Positions 42,877 through 51,392 of a stretch of DNA of 64,000 nt are shown in pieces. The notes under the pieces are model-generated. The model made no database searches. It worked only from the letters and a program-made list of their open reading frames with translations, and was not told the DNA's origin. The stretch comes from Brevibacterium iodinum ATCC 49514 (GTDB lineage: Bacteria; Actinomycetota; Actinomycetes; Actinomycetales; Brevibacteriaceae), in assembly GCF_900169265.1 (NCBI RefSeq), contig NZ_FXYX01000016.1:1-64000 (forward strand), written 5' to 3'. Numbering within the stretch: position 1 is the stretch's first letter; every line of letters starts with the position of its first letter. The translations under genes were made by a program, and so were the position numbers.

Positions 42877-43980
42877 GTGACGACCAATGACTCTGCGGGA
42901 TCGACTCCGCCCGCCTCCCCCGACAGGCGGACCATTCGCCGCTGGCAGCGCTACCTCGCCAACGAACGGCTCGAGGAACGGGTATATCGCAACCTCGCCG
43001 AACGCCGCAAGGGCGAGGACCGCGAGATCCTGCTCAGTCTCGCCGCAGCGGAATCCCGGCATCAGGAGCATTGGATCTCCCTCCTCGGTGAACACGCCCA
43101 GAAGCGCCGCTCCGCCGATCTCGTCACCCGCTGCCTGGCGTTCCTCGGCCGCATGTTCGGTTCCGTGTTCGTCCTCGCTCTGGCTCAGCAGTCCGAGACG
43201 AGCTCGCCGTACGACGAAGACGAAGCCGCCTCGGCCGAGATGGCCGCCGATGAACGCATCCACGCCGAGGTGGTCCGTGCCCTGGCCGCCCGTTCCCGCG
43301 CCCGCCTGTCGGGGAACTTCCGCGCCGCCGTCTTCGGTGCCAACGACGGCTTGGTCTCGAACCTCGCACTTGTCCTCGGTGTCGGCGCAGCTGGAGTCTC
43401 GAACACCGTCATCCTGCTCACCGGCGTGTCCGGACTGCTCGCCGGAGCCCTGTCGATGGGAGCCGGCGAATACATCTCGGTGCGCTCCCAGCGCGAACTC
43501 CTCGACGCCTCCACCCCCGACCCCGAATCCCGGCACGCTCTGGCCGATCTCAACATCGACGCCAACGAGCTCGCCCTCGTCTTCCGCGCCCGCGGAATGG
43601 AAGCCCGCGAGGCCGAGGCCCGCGCCAACCGCACGATCGCGGCGGCGAAGAACAAACAGGCACCGAGGCTGCCGAACCTCGACTCCGAAGTCGACCGCGA
43701 CGAACTGGGCACCGGCCTCGGCGCCGCCCTTTCGAGCTTCTGCTTCTTCTCCTCCGGCGCGCTCATCCCGATCCTGCCGTATATCTTCGGCATGTCCGGA
43801 CTGCCCGCCGTGTTCCTGTCCGCCGGCCTCGTCGGCATCGCGCTGCTGTTCACCGGCGGCATCGTCGGCCTGCTCTCCGGCAAATCGCCCGGCCCCCGCG
43901 CCCTGCGCCAACTCGGCATCGGCTTCGGTGCCGCTGCCGTGACCTACGCCCTCGGCCTGCTCTTCGGAGGTACCGCATGA
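42877..43980 (+). CDS. ferritin-like/VIT1-CCC1 family iron or manganese transporter
   Basis: A 367-residue protein. The first about 145 residues are a four-helix ferritin-like (rubrerythrin) domain with Glu/His-rich helices (NLAERRKGEDREILLSLAAAESRHQEHW, and SAEMAADERIHAEVV near the end), able to bind di-iron. The rest is a VIT domain: AAVFGANDGLVSNLALVLGV, then helices and GALSMGAGEYISVRSQREL, a cytoplasmic Glu-rich loop and three more helices. Such fusions store or export Fe(II)/Mn(II) across the membrane. The start is a leaderless-type GTG at 42877. It overlaps pabC by four bases (ATGA). Confidence 0.9.
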   Translation: MTTNDSAGSTPPASPDRRTIRRWQRYLANERLEERVYRNLAERRKGEDREILLSLAAAESRHQEHWISLLGEHAQKRRSADLVTRCLAFLGRMFGSVFVLALAQQSETSSPYDEDEAASAEMAADERIHAEVVRALAARSRARLSGNFRAAVFGANDGLVSNLALVLGVGAAGVSNTVILLTGVSGLLAGALSMGAGEYISVRSQRELLDASTPDPESRHALADLNIDANELALVFRARGMEAREAEARANRTIAAAKNKQAPRLPNLDSEVDRDELGTGLGAALSSFCFFSSGALIPILPYIFGMSGLPAVFLSAGLVGIALLFTGGIVGLLSGKSPGPRALRQLGIGFGAAAVTYALGLLFGGTA

Positions 43981-44864
43981 CCGATCCGCTCATCCTCGTC
44001 AACCCCGCCACCGGCACGTTCGAACTCACTGACCTGCGTTCCGCGCAACTGCCCGTCACGGACCTCTCCGCTCATCGCGGGGACGGGATCTTCGAAACCG
44101 TACTGGTGAGCGTGGGTGCGCACGGTGCCACCGTGGTGTCACGGGAACGGCACTTCACCCGGTTCCGCGCATCCGCCTCGGCGCTGGATCTGCCCGATCC
44201 TGACCAAGGACTGTGGGATCGGGTCATCGATTCCCTCATCGCCGAGGTGGCCGCCGCCGATCCCGAGAATGTCGAGTTCGGGATCCGCTACGCTCTCTCC
44301 CGCGGGGAGCAGGACGCGAACGGCGCATTCCGGGGCCGCGGGTGGGCCTTTCCCGTGCCCGTGGACGACCACATCCGTACAGCTCGCGAGCAAGGTGTCA
44401 CCGCCGTCAGCCTCGACCGCGGATTCGACGCCTATATCGGCAGCAAGGCCCCGTGGCTGCTCATCGGTGCGAAGACTCTGTCCTATGCGGTCAATCAGGC
44501 CGCCGGCCGCTATGCCGCGGCCAACGACGCCGATGAGGCGCTTTTCGTCTCCCATGACGGAATCGTGCTCGAAGGACCGACCGCGAATCTCATCATCCGC
44601 CGAGGCGACCACCTGCTCACTCCGAATCCGGAGGCGGGTCTGCTGTCGGGAACGACGCAGCGCCTCATCTTCGATCATGCGGAGGATCTTGGTCTGCGCG
44701 CCGAATATGCCGACCTGAGCCTCGACGACGTCAAGGCGGCGGATGGGGCTTGGTACGTCTCGTCGATGCGCACTGCGGTCGCGCTGCGCGAACTCGACGG
44801 GAACGCGATCTCAATTGATCAGACTCTGACCGACAGGTTCCAGGAGATCATCCGCGGACGGTGA
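43977..44864 (+). CDS. pabC: aminodeoxychorismate lyase / class IV aminotransferase
   Basis: A 295-residue fold-type IV PLP enzyme. HRGDGIFETVLV near residue 33 and Lys166 in GAKTLSYAVNQ (Schiff base) fit aminodeoxychorismate lyase, which releases pyruvate from 4-amino-4-deoxychorismate to make 4-aminobenzoate for folate; branched-chain or D-amino-acid aminotransferases share these features, so the name is likely rather than certain. The C-terminal SGTTQRLIF and YVSSMRTAVAL segments complete the phosphate-binding site. It overlaps the iron-transporter gene by ATGA, suggesting translational coupling. Confidence 0.8.
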   Translation: MTDPLILVNPATGTFELTDLRSAQLPVTDLSAHRGDGIFETVLVSVGAHGATVVSRERHFTRFRASASALDLPDPDQGLWDRVIDSLIAEVAAADPENVEFGIRYALSRGEQDANGAFRGRGWAFPVPVDDHIRTAREQGVTAVSLDRGFDAYIGSKAPWLLIGAKTLSYAVNQAAGRYAAANDADEALFVSHDGIVLEGPTANLIIRRGDHLLTPNPEAGLLSGTTQRLIFDHAEDLGLRAEYADLSLDDVKAADGAWYVSSMRTAVALRELDGNAISIDQTLTDRFQEIIRGR

Positions 44865-44897
44865 GGCCGTGGGAGCCGCCGGCTCCGAGCGACGGCA

Positions 44898-44964
44898 GGC
44901 GCCTTGGGGGATGCGCTGCCCCGGGTGGCCGGACTCTGGGCGCCTTGGGGGATGCTCTGCCCCG
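44898..44964. repeat. direct repeat GGCGCCTTGGGGGATGC, two copies
   Basis: The copies are at 44898-44914 and 44939-44955, each followed by a CTGCCCCG-like end with one difference, period 41 bases. The second copy runs into the hairpin at 44954. Confidence 0.85.
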
Positions 44965-44987
44965 AGCCCTCAGGCTCGGGGCAGAGC
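44954..44987. terminator. perfect 15-bp hairpin between convergent genes
   Basis: GCTCTGCCCCGAGCC (44954-44968) pairs exactly with 44973-44987 around CTCA. It contains the stop codon region of the small membrane protein gene and can serve pabC from the other side. Confidence 0.75.
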
Positions 44988-45170
44988 GTCGGCGGGTTTC
45001 GCCGAGGGGAGAGTGAAGGCGAGAACGAGCCCGAGGATGCAGGCGGCGCAGCTGATCAGCCACACCGGCCAGAAGACGCCGGACATTCCCGGCAGCAGCG
45101 CAAGCAGGAATCCGAGGGCGCCACAGACGAACAGTCCGGTGACGTCGCGCGTCTTCCACTTCCTCAGCAT
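44970..45170 (-). CDS. small two-helix membrane protein
   Basis: A 66-residue protein with a basic start (MLRKWKTRD), a helix at about 10-27, a turn with LPGMSG, and a second helix at about 32-52, followed by a short polar tail. It resembles the small actinobacterial membrane proteins annotated as DUF2530-like or hypothetical; I cannot name the family. AGAAAGG lies eight bases before the ATG, which supports the call despite the small size. Confidence 0.6.
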   Translation of the reverse strand: MLRKWKTRDVTGLFVCGALGFLLALLPGMSGVFWPVWLISCAACILGLVLAFTLPSAKPADALPRA

Positions 45171-45417
45171 CGTGTGCCTTTCTCTTCACGTTTCGACCCA
45201 GACCTTCCCTTGCCCGATCGAAGCGTGCTCTCACGCTATCTCCGTCGATCTGCCCGGCACATCCCCCAAAAGTATGAAATGAGCGAATTTTCTCGGCATC
45301 GTTCAACCGCGGGTGACCTTGCGCGCATCGTCCTGCGTTAGTGTTGACTTCGACGGAATACGTTCCCGCGGCTCGTGAGAGTCGTGGGACTCAATATTCA
45401 AAGGAAAGGACACGAGC

Positions 45418-45717
45418 ATGGGAAAGCTCGCTTGGCAGATCATCGGCGTGGGAGCGCCCATCGCAGCTGCATTCGTCGCTCGCAAGACCCTGACCTTCGC
45501 GTGGGAGAAGTCGACGAAGCGCCCGGCGCCGTCGAACCCCGTCGATGACGAGATCTCGATGTCCGAGGCCCTGGCCTGGACGATCGTCTCCGGCGTCGGT
45601 GTGGCCGTGGCTCAGCTCGTGGTTCAGCGCATCGCCGCGAACACCGTGCGCAACAACTTCGGCGAGGAGGCCCTGCCGAAGAAGTTCCGCAAGCAGATCG
45701 AAGAGACCACCGACTGA
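45418..45717 (+). CDS. DUF4235 membrane protein
   Basis: A 99-residue protein with a helix at about 6-24 (WQIIGVGAPIAAAFVAR), the TFAWEKSTKRPAPSNP segment that marks DUF4235, and a second helix at about 48-72 (SEALAWTIVSGVGVAVAQLVVQR). The function is unknown; the family is specific to Actinobacteria. An AAAGGAAAGG site precedes the ATG. Confidence 0.85.
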   Translation: MGKLAWQIIGVGAPIAAAFVARKTLTFAWEKSTKRPAPSNPVDDEISMSEALAWTIVSGVGVAVAQLVVQRIAANTVRNNFGEEALPKKFRKQIEETTD

Positions 45718-45746
45718 TCCTCTGCTGACTTCCACCAGCGAAACGG

Positions 45747-45770
45747 CCCGCGAAGCTCATGCTTCGCGGG
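45747..45770. terminator. 10-bp hairpin followed by T-rich DNA, bidirectional terminator
   Basis: CCCGCGAAGC (45747-45756), TCAT loop, GCTTCGCGGG (45761-45770), then TCGCTTTCTCTCT. It lies between the convergent DUF4235 and aroD genes. Confidence 0.8.
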
Positions 45771-45788
45771 TCGCTTTCTCTCTGGCGT

Positions 45789-46691
45789 TCAGCCGGTGAT
45801 GCGGTCGAGGATCTCGGCGAGGACCGATGCCTCGATCTGCCCCGGCGCCGAAGCCTGACCGATCTGCGCGAATGTGGCGCAGCTGCCGAAGTCGGCGCCC
45901 ATGATCCTGCTCGACCGCCCCAACGATCCCATCGAGATTCCGAGCACGGGCACCGGCAGCGAGGCATCCGCCGCGGCGGTCGCTTCCAGGAGACGCAGAA
46001 CATCGGCCGGCGCCTGCGGCATCATCGCCACCTTGGCCACATCAGCTCCGGCCTCGCTCATCGCAGCGAACGTCTTCAGCAGGCGCTCGGAAGAGTCCGT
46101 GGACTCGAAATTGTGGTGTGAAGCTACGATGGGCACGCCCGCTTCCCGCGCCGAGGCGATGAGGGAGCGCGATTCTGCCCGGTCGATCTCGATGTCGACG
46201 GCGACAGGAACGCCCCATGATGCGTTGCTGGGAACGCCCGAGGCGGCGGTGCCGGTGGGACCGGTACCGGCAGCAGTTCCGGCGTCCGCCTCGACGTCGG
46301 CGACCCCGGCGATGAGTTCCCGCACCACCTCGGCGTAGTCGTCCTCCGTGATCTCCACCTGCCCGCCCTCGAAACCGGTGCGTACGGTCAGGAGGATCGA
46401 CAACCCCGCTGAGAGTGCACCCGGGAGCAGACGAAGGGCCGCCTCGGCGAGGCTGTGCACACTCCTGTGCACCCCACCCTGCGCGGAACCGGAGGCGACG
46501 ACGAGCAGCGGATCGATGCGCCATTCGACGGCGTCGACGATTCCGGTCGCGGCGGCCGCGGCGGCCGCGGCGCATTCGGCAGCGAGTTCATCGGCATCGA
46601 TCGCCTGCGTCGGCACGATGACGGCAGGTCGCCAGGAATTGCGCACCGCGGGCGTTCCTGCGGCAGGATTGAGGAACGGCAATGATTTCAT
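45789..46691 (-). CDS. aroD: type I 3-dehydroquinate dehydratase
   Basis: A 300-residue class I dehydroquinase. The Schiff-base Lys220 (ADVAKVAMMPQ) and catalytic His193 (ASHHNFEST), plus EWRID at 56-60, identify the family, which converts 3-dehydroquinate to 3-dehydroshikimate in the shikimate or quinate pathway. It is longer than the usual 230-255 residues because of an N-terminal extension and an Ala/Gly/Thr-rich insert at about 132-158. Most Actinobacteria use the type II enzyme for aromatic biosynthesis, so this copy may serve quinate/shikimate breakdown or be the only dehydroquinase. No other aro gene is close. Confidence 0.88.
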   Translation of the reverse strand: MKSLPFLNPAAGTPAVRNSWRPAVIVPTQAIDADELAAECAAAAAAAATGIVDAVEWRIDPLLVVASGSAQGGVHRSVHSLAEAALRLLPGALSAGLSILLTVRTGFEGGQVEITEDDYAEVVRELIAGVADVEADAGTAAGTGPTGTAASGVPSNASWGVPVAVDIEIDRAESRSLIASAREAGVPIVASHHNFESTDSSERLLKTFAAMSEAGADVAKVAMMPQAPADVLRLLEATAAADASLPVPVLGISMGSLGRSSRIMGADFGSCATFAQIGQASAPGQIEASVLAEILDRITG

Positions 46692-46739
46692 TTCTCAAGC
46701 GTAGGCGGTGACCAGGCGCGCGCGGGCAGGAGGACACGG

Positions 46740-47549
46740 GTGGAGACGATGCGGGTGGACAGGATCAGCGCACGCGATGGCTTCCCCCTCGAGTTCCAGG
46801 TCAGCGGGCCGGAGGACGCTCCTGCACTGCTCCTCCTGCAGGGCCAGTCGAATTCGCACGAGTGGTGGGACGATCTGCGCGGGGACTTCGAACCGGACTT
46901 CCGCACGATCACGTTCGACTATCGCGGAACGGGCGGCAGCCGGGGTGAGCTCGGGGAACTGTCGACAGCGAGCTTCGCCGATGATGCCGTGGACGTGCTC
47001 GACCACCTCGGCGCGGATCGGGCCGCGATCTACGGCACGTCCATGGGCGGGCGGATCTCGCAGATGCTGGCACTCAACCGTCCGGAGCGGGTGAGCGCTC
47101 TGGTCCTCGGGTGCACCTCGCCCGGCGGGCCGCATGCCGTCAAGCGTCCGCGTGAGGTCGGCCAAGCTCTGGCGAGGCTGCGCGGCGATGAGCACACTCA
47201 GTACCTCTTCGACCTCTTCTACACCCCCGAATGGACGGTATCGGCGGAGTACAGCAAGATGCTCGGCGACGACACGATGACGGCGGCCGCGTCATCCGCC
47301 CATCTGCGCGTGAGCGCCAATCACAATGCCTGGGACCGGCTGCCCGAGATCTCCGCCCCGACGCTGATCATGCACGGCGATGCCGATCGGATGAACCCGG
47401 TCGGGAATGCCCGAATCCTCCACGAGCGCATCCCCGGATCTCAGCTGCTGATTCTGCCGGAAGGTCGACACGGATTCTTCGAAGAATTCGCCGAGGTGGT
47501 CACTCCTGCCGTGCTCCGCTTCCTGACGGAATCGCTGCGGAAATCCTGA
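46740..47549 (+). CDS. alpha/beta-hydrolase
   Basis: A 269-residue hydrolase of the alpha/beta fold with oxyanion loop LLQGQSNS, DYRGTGGS, nucleophile elbow GTSMGG (Ser about 101), acid in MHGDADRMNP and catalytic His in GRHGFF. The arrangement resembles 3-oxoadipate enol-lactonase and related esterases, but the substrate is not clear. The GTG start at 46740 has AGGAGG seven bases upstream. It is divergent from aroD with a 48-base gap, so the two share a promoter region; a catabolic connection is only a guess. Confidence 0.82.
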   Translation: METMRVDRISARDGFPLEFQVSGPEDAPALLLLQGQSNSHEWWDDLRGDFEPDFRTITFDYRGTGGSRGELGELSTASFADDAVDVLDHLGADRAAIYGTSMGGRISQMLALNRPERVSALVLGCTSPGGPHAVKRPREVGQALARLRGDEHTQYLFDLFYTPEWTVSAEYSKMLGDDTMTAAASSAHLRVSANHNAWDRLPEISAPTLIMHGDADRMNPVGNARILHERIPGSQLLILPEGRHGFFEEFAEVVTPAVLRFLTESLRKS

Positions 47550-47757
47550 GGGCAGGAATCCTGAAGGCAAGGACGCCTACTGCATCAAAATCCCACATCC
47601 GGTAGCAAATCCGTTAACGGCATAGCTACAAGCTCCAATCGGCGATTATAACAATCAAGTAACGCACGAATATGTGTTTGCCCAGGTCAGAGGGGTAGTC
47701 AAGGGTGACGCGCCGGAGACTCGGGACAAAATCTCTGCCGAAAACCCTGAACAAAAC

Positions 47758-47763
47758 TACAAT
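47758..47763 (+). promoter_or_regulatory. candidate -10 box of the betaine transport operon
   Basis: TACAAT, 138 bases before the GTG of the ATPase gene, in an AT-richer stretch. It implies a 5' leader of about 130 bases. Confidence 0.4.
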
Positions 47764-47767
47764 GGTG

Positions 47768-47900
47768 GATCAGATATCCGTGTGCGGTGAGGCGCGTGCG
47801 CAATTGAGCTATTCGGATCTGATCTGCGAGCACCGAACCGTGTAAACGGGGGTGAAGCCTCTCGTTCTTGCGGACTGCCAAGAATGCAAGGAGGAAGCAC
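47768..47900 (+). promoter_or_regulatory. structured 5' leader of the betaine transport operon, candidate cis-regulatory RNA
   Basis: GATCAGAT..CCG (47768-47780) pairs with CGGATCTGATC (47814-47824) with a two-base bulge, enclosing a smaller GC-rich fold. A further G-rich segment (47845-47856) lies before the AAGGAGG site at 47888. It matches no riboswitch class I can name with confidence. The rest of the 351-base gap (47550-47757) contains no gene that I can see. Confidence 0.4.
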
Positions 47901-49319
47901 GTGAGCGTTGTCAAAGCGTCACACGTCTACAAAGTTTTCGGAAAGCGGCCGAATGAAGTCATCAAACGCCTCGAAGAGGGCGCCGATCGCAAGGATCTCA
48001 CCAAGCTGGGAACCGCTGCCGTCATCGACGCGAGCTTTGAGGTCGAAGAGGGCGAGATCTTCGTCGTCATGGGCCTCTCCGGCTCTGGAAAATCGACGCT
48101 GATCCGCACACTCAACGGACTCTGGGCTCCGACGGCCGGCTCGGTCGAGGTGCTCGGCACCGACATCTCGAAGGCCGATGCATCAACGCTGCGGAAGGTC
48201 CGCGGCAAGCACGTGTCAATGGTGTTCCAACACTTTGCCCTGCTGCCGCACCGTACGGTGCGCGAAAACGCTGCCTATTCCCTCGAGATCCAGGGCGTTC
48301 CGAAGAACGAACGCGCCGATAAAGCAGAGGAATGGCTCAAGACCGTGGGGCTCGACGGCTGGGGCGACAAGTACCCGCAGCAGCTCTCGGGCGGTATGCA
48401 GCAGCGTGTCGGGCTGGCCCGTGCGCTTGCGGCAGAGACCGACATCCTGCTCATGGACGAAGCCTTCTCCGCCCTCGACCCGCTCATCCGGCGCGAGATG
48501 CAGGAACAGCTCGTCGAACTGCAGCGGGAGCTGAAGAAGACCATCATCTTCATCACCCACGACCTCAATGAGGCGATGTTCCTCGGCGATCGCATCGCGG
48601 TGATGCGCGATGGCCGCATCGTTCAGATCGGCACCTCCGAGGAGATCCTCACGCAGCCGGCCGACGACTACATCGCTGAGTTCGTCCAAGATGTCGACCG
48701 CACCCGCGTTCTCACCGCATCGTCGATCATGCGCGAGACCAATGCCACGATCAGCATCGAGGCCGGCCCGCGACTGGCCATGCGGACTCTCGAGGACAGC
48801 AACTCCTCAGGCCTGCTCGTCCTCGACGAGAACCGCACCGTCGTCGGCATGGTCAGCGACCGCAATGTGGTCAAGGCCGCCCGCGAAGGTCAGCACACGA
48901 TCGCCGACATCGTGGAGAAGACAGACCTATTCACAGTGCGCCCCGAGACCCCGATCTCCGAACTCTTCGCACCGAGCTCGACGGCCAAGGTGCCGTTGAC
49001 CGTCGTTGACGACAATCAGCGCCTGCTCGGCATCGTGCCCCGAGTGGCACTGCTCAATTCAATGGCCGATCCGGGGCCCGCGACAGGCGAGATCCCGCCA
49101 GTCAGAGAGGAGTCCGAGCCCGTGGTCGTCTCACCCGGTGCGGCCGAGGCCGACAGCGAGAACGGTGCCGCCTTCACGGAAGAGCAGGTGGCCCCGACGG
49201 AAGTCGCTGCGGCGACCAACGGTGCGAGCGCTGACGCGACTGCCGCTGAAGACGGACTCGGAAAGGACACCGGATCGCCTGTCCGAGGCGCCGATGACGT
49301 TGATGGAGGTAAGCACTGA
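47901..49319 (+). CDS. proV: glycine betaine/proline ABC transporter ATP-binding protein
   Basis: A 472-residue ABC ATPase. Walker A GLSGSGKST at 58-66, signature LSGGMQQR, Walker B ILLMDEAFSALD and the H-loop ITHDLNEA are all present. Two CBS domains follow (about 270-395), as in OpuA/ProV, where they sense ionic strength or nucleotides. A disordered Ala/Glu-rich tail of about 70 residues is added. The GTG at 47901 was chosen for the AAGGAGG six bases before it. The stop overlaps the permease start (TGATG). It powers uptake of compatible solutes under osmotic stress. Confidence 0.92.
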   Translation: MSVVKASHVYKVFGKRPNEVIKRLEEGADRKDLTKLGTAAVIDASFEVEEGEIFVVMGLSGSGKSTLIRTLNGLWAPTAGSVEVLGTDISKADASTLRKVRGKHVSMVFQHFALLPHRTVRENAAYSLEIQGVPKNERADKAEEWLKTVGLDGWGDKYPQQLSGGMQQRVGLARALAAETDILLMDEAFSALDPLIRREMQEQLVELQRELKKTIIFITHDLNEAMFLGDRIAVMRDGRIVQIGTSEEILTQPADDYIAEFVQDVDRTRVLTASSIMRETNATISIEAGPRLAMRTLEDSNSSGLLVLDENRTVVGMVSDRNVVKAAREGQHTIADIVEKTDLFTVRPETPISELFAPSSTAKVPLTVVDDNQRLLGIVPRVALLNSMADPGPATGEIPPVREESEPVVVSPGAAEADSENGAAFTEEQVAPTEVAAATNGASADATAAEDGLGKDTGSPVRGADDVDGGKH

Positions 49320-50185
49320 TGGACTTCATGAATCCGCGTCTGCCGCTCGGTGATTGGGTCAATGACTTCCTCACCTGGTTCACTTCGGCCTTCCAGTGGC
49401 TGCTCGACTTCATCAACCTGATCCTGGGCGGTCTCTACGACATCCTCTACCTGGTGTTCTCGTCGCCGATCTACCTCATTATGATCGTCATCTTGGCTGC
49501 GATCGCATTCTTTGCCGCCGGCTGGAAGGTCGCAGTGTTCACCCTCATCGGGTTCTACCTCGTGCGGGCCCTCGACCAGTGGGACAACACGATGTCGACA
49601 CTGGCCCTGGTTCTCGTCGCCGTCATCGTGGCTCTGATCATCGCCATTCCGCTCGGCATCCTCGCCGCGAAGGTGAGTTGGGTGTCGACAGTCGTCAAGC
49701 CGATCCTCGACTTCATGCAGTCGATGCCTGCTCTGGCGTATCTGGTGCCTGCGATCCTCATGTTCGGCATCGGTCAGACTCCGGGTGCAATTGCGACGAT
49801 CATCTTCGCCTTGCCCCCCGGCGTGCGACTGACCGAGCTCGCCATCCGCCAGGTGAACACAGAAGTCGTCGAGGCCGGCCAAGCCTTCGGCGCGAGCTCC
49901 GGACACATCCTGTCGAAGATCCAGATCCCCCTGGCCATGCCGACCATCATGGCGGGCATCAACCAGGTCATCATGCTTGCGCTGTCGATGGTCGTCCTCG
50001 CAGGCATGGTCGGCGCCGGCGGCCTTGGTGGTGCCGTCGTCGGCGGCATCAGCTCCCTCGATGTCCCTCTGGCAGTTGAGGCCGGCCTGGCCGTCGTCGT
50101 GGTAGCGATCTTCCTTGACCGAGTCACAGCGGCTCTGGGCAAGAAGACGCCGATCGAACGGGCCCGCAAGGCCGCAGCCGCCTGA
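49319..50185 (+). CDS. proW: glycine betaine/proline ABC transporter permease
   Basis: A 288-residue binding-protein-dependent permease with about six to seven membrane helices. The EAA-like loop appears as EAGQAFGASSGHILSKIQIPLAMPTIMAGINQ, where it contacts the ATPase. The N-terminal region (about 1-40) is amphipathic, as in ProW/OpuAB. It overlaps proV by one base and is followed 38 bases later by the first binding-protein gene. Confidence 0.92.
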   Translation: MDFMNPRLPLGDWVNDFLTWFTSAFQWLLDFINLILGGLYDILYLVFSSPIYLIMIVILAAIAFFAAGWKVAVFTLIGFYLVRALDQWDNTMSTLALVLVAVIVALIIAIPLGILAAKVSWVSTVVKPILDFMQSMPALAYLVPAILMFGIGQTPGAIATIIFALPPGVRLTELAIRQVNTEVVEAGQAFGASSGHILSKIQIPLAMPTIMAGINQVIMLALSMVVLAGMVGAGGLGGAVVGGISSLDVPLAVEAGLAVVVVAIFLDRVTAALGKKTPIERARKAAAA

Positions 50186-50223
50186 TCCGAAACCCAACCA
50201 TCCGAGTACCAAAGGAGAGTCAG

Positions 50224-51222
50224 ATGAAAAAGACAACCTTGACAAAGCTGGGAGGCATCCTCGCGGCCAGTGCGCTGGCCCTTTCGGCTTGTGGAGCGTC
50301 GAACTCCGGCGGCGGTTCTGCCGGTGCCGACGAAGACACGAGCGCTGAGGGCAAGGACTGGTCCTCATGCAAGCCCGGGGAAGGCTCGAAGGACGTCGCC
50401 GACACTGAGGACGACGAGAAGAAGGTCTCTCTCGGAATCTTCAACGGCTGGGACGAGTCCTACGCCACCGTCTACCTCGTCAAGAATGTTCTCGAAGAGG
50501 ACGGCTACGAAGTCGAAACCAAGGAACTCGACGCCGGGCCGATGTTCACCGGCGTGGCCAAGGGAGATATCGACTTCTTCACCGACGGTTGGCTGCCGCT
50601 GACCCACGAGAGCTACATCGAGCAGTTCGGTGACAAGATGGTCGATCACGGCTGCTGGTACGACAATGCGAAGCTGACCATCGCCGTCAACGAGGATTCG
50701 CCGGCCAAGACCATCGGCGACCTCAAGGACATGGGCGACGAGTACAACAACACGCTGTACGGCATCGACGCAGGCGCTGGTCTGACGAAGACGACGAAGG
50801 AGGCGGCAATCCCCGACTACGAGCTCGACAACCTCGAGTTCAAGATCTCCTCGACCCCGGCGATGCTCGCTCAGCTGCAGAAGTCGACTGATGCAGATGA
50901 GAATGTCGCAGTGACCCTGTGGCGTCCGCACTGGGCCTACGATGCGTTCCCGGTCCGCGACCTTGAGGACCCGAAGGGTGCAATGGGCGAAGCCGAGCGC
51001 ATCTTCAGCTTCTCCGGCAAGGACGCAGCGGAAGAGCACCCCTACGTCTCCCAGCTGCTGCAGAACCTCGTCCTCGACGACGACCACCTCGCCAGCCTGG
51101 AAAACCTCATGTTCTCCGACGATAACTACGGCGGAGACAACCACGAGAAGGCCGTCGCCGAATGGCTGGAGGACAACCCGGACTTCGTCGACCAGTGGAA
51201 GAAGGGCGAACTCGCAAAGTAA
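50224..51222 (+). CDS. proX: glycine betaine/proline-binding lipoprotein, copy 1
   Basis: A 332-residue substrate-binding protein of the OpuAC/ProX type. The signal peptide ends in the lipobox LSAC (Cys about 23), so it is tethered to the outer face of the membrane. The mature part has SLGIFNGWDESYATVYLVKNVLE, DFFTDGWLPLTHESY and LWRPHWAYDAFPVRDLEDPK, with the Trp and Tyr residues that form the aromatic cage for trimethylammonium. An AAAGGAG site precedes the ATG. It completes the proVWX operon; a terminator lies 75 bases after the stop. Confidence 0.92.
   Translation: MKKTTLTKLGGILAASALALSACGASNSGGGSAGADEDTSAEGKDWSSCKPGEGSKDVADTEDDEKKVSLGIFNGWDESYATVYLVKNVLEEDGYEVETKELDAGPMFTGVAKGDIDFFTDGWLPLTHESYIEQFGDKMVDHGCWYDNAKLTIAVNEDSPAKTIGDLKDMGDEYNNTLYGIDAGAGLTKTTKEAAIPDYELDNLEFKISSTPAMLAQLQKSTDADENVAVTLWRPHWAYDAFPVRDLEDPKGAMGEAERIFSFSGKDAAEEHPYVSQLLQNLVLDDDHLASLENLMFSDDNYGGDNHEKAVAEWLEDNPDFVDQWKKGELAK
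50851..51194 (+). repeat. 344-base segment identical to 52014-52357
   Basis: The 3' part of copy 1 is identical, base for base, to the same part of copy 2 at a distance of 1163 bases, while the 5' parts differ at many sites. The surrounding 200 bases are also nearly identical. Confidence 0.93.
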
Positions 51223-51296
51223 TCCGCTGACCTACAACACCAGCCGCCAGAAATTGCTCGCCACAGAGTGAAATCGCAATAGCGGCCGGACACGAA

Positions 51297-51338
51297 CGGG
51301 GCAGGTTCACAAGCTCATGAGTTTGCGATCCTGCCCCG
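51297..51338 (+). terminator. long hairpin after the first binding-protein gene
   Basis: CGGGGCAGG...CAAGCTC (51297-51316) pairs with 51319-51338 with a few mismatches and wobbles. It separates copy 1 from copy 2, so copy 2 needs its own promoter; a TACGAT box at 51364-51369 may serve. Confidence 0.65.
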
Positions 51339-51392
51339 CTTCCATGCGACGACCGCGCACCAATACGATCACATCTGAATAGAGGAAACATC

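Noticed and set aside
47768-47900. c-di-AMP (ydaO) riboswitch
   Set aside because: The G-rich stretch and position are suggestive, but the conserved ydaO blocks cannot be placed in order.
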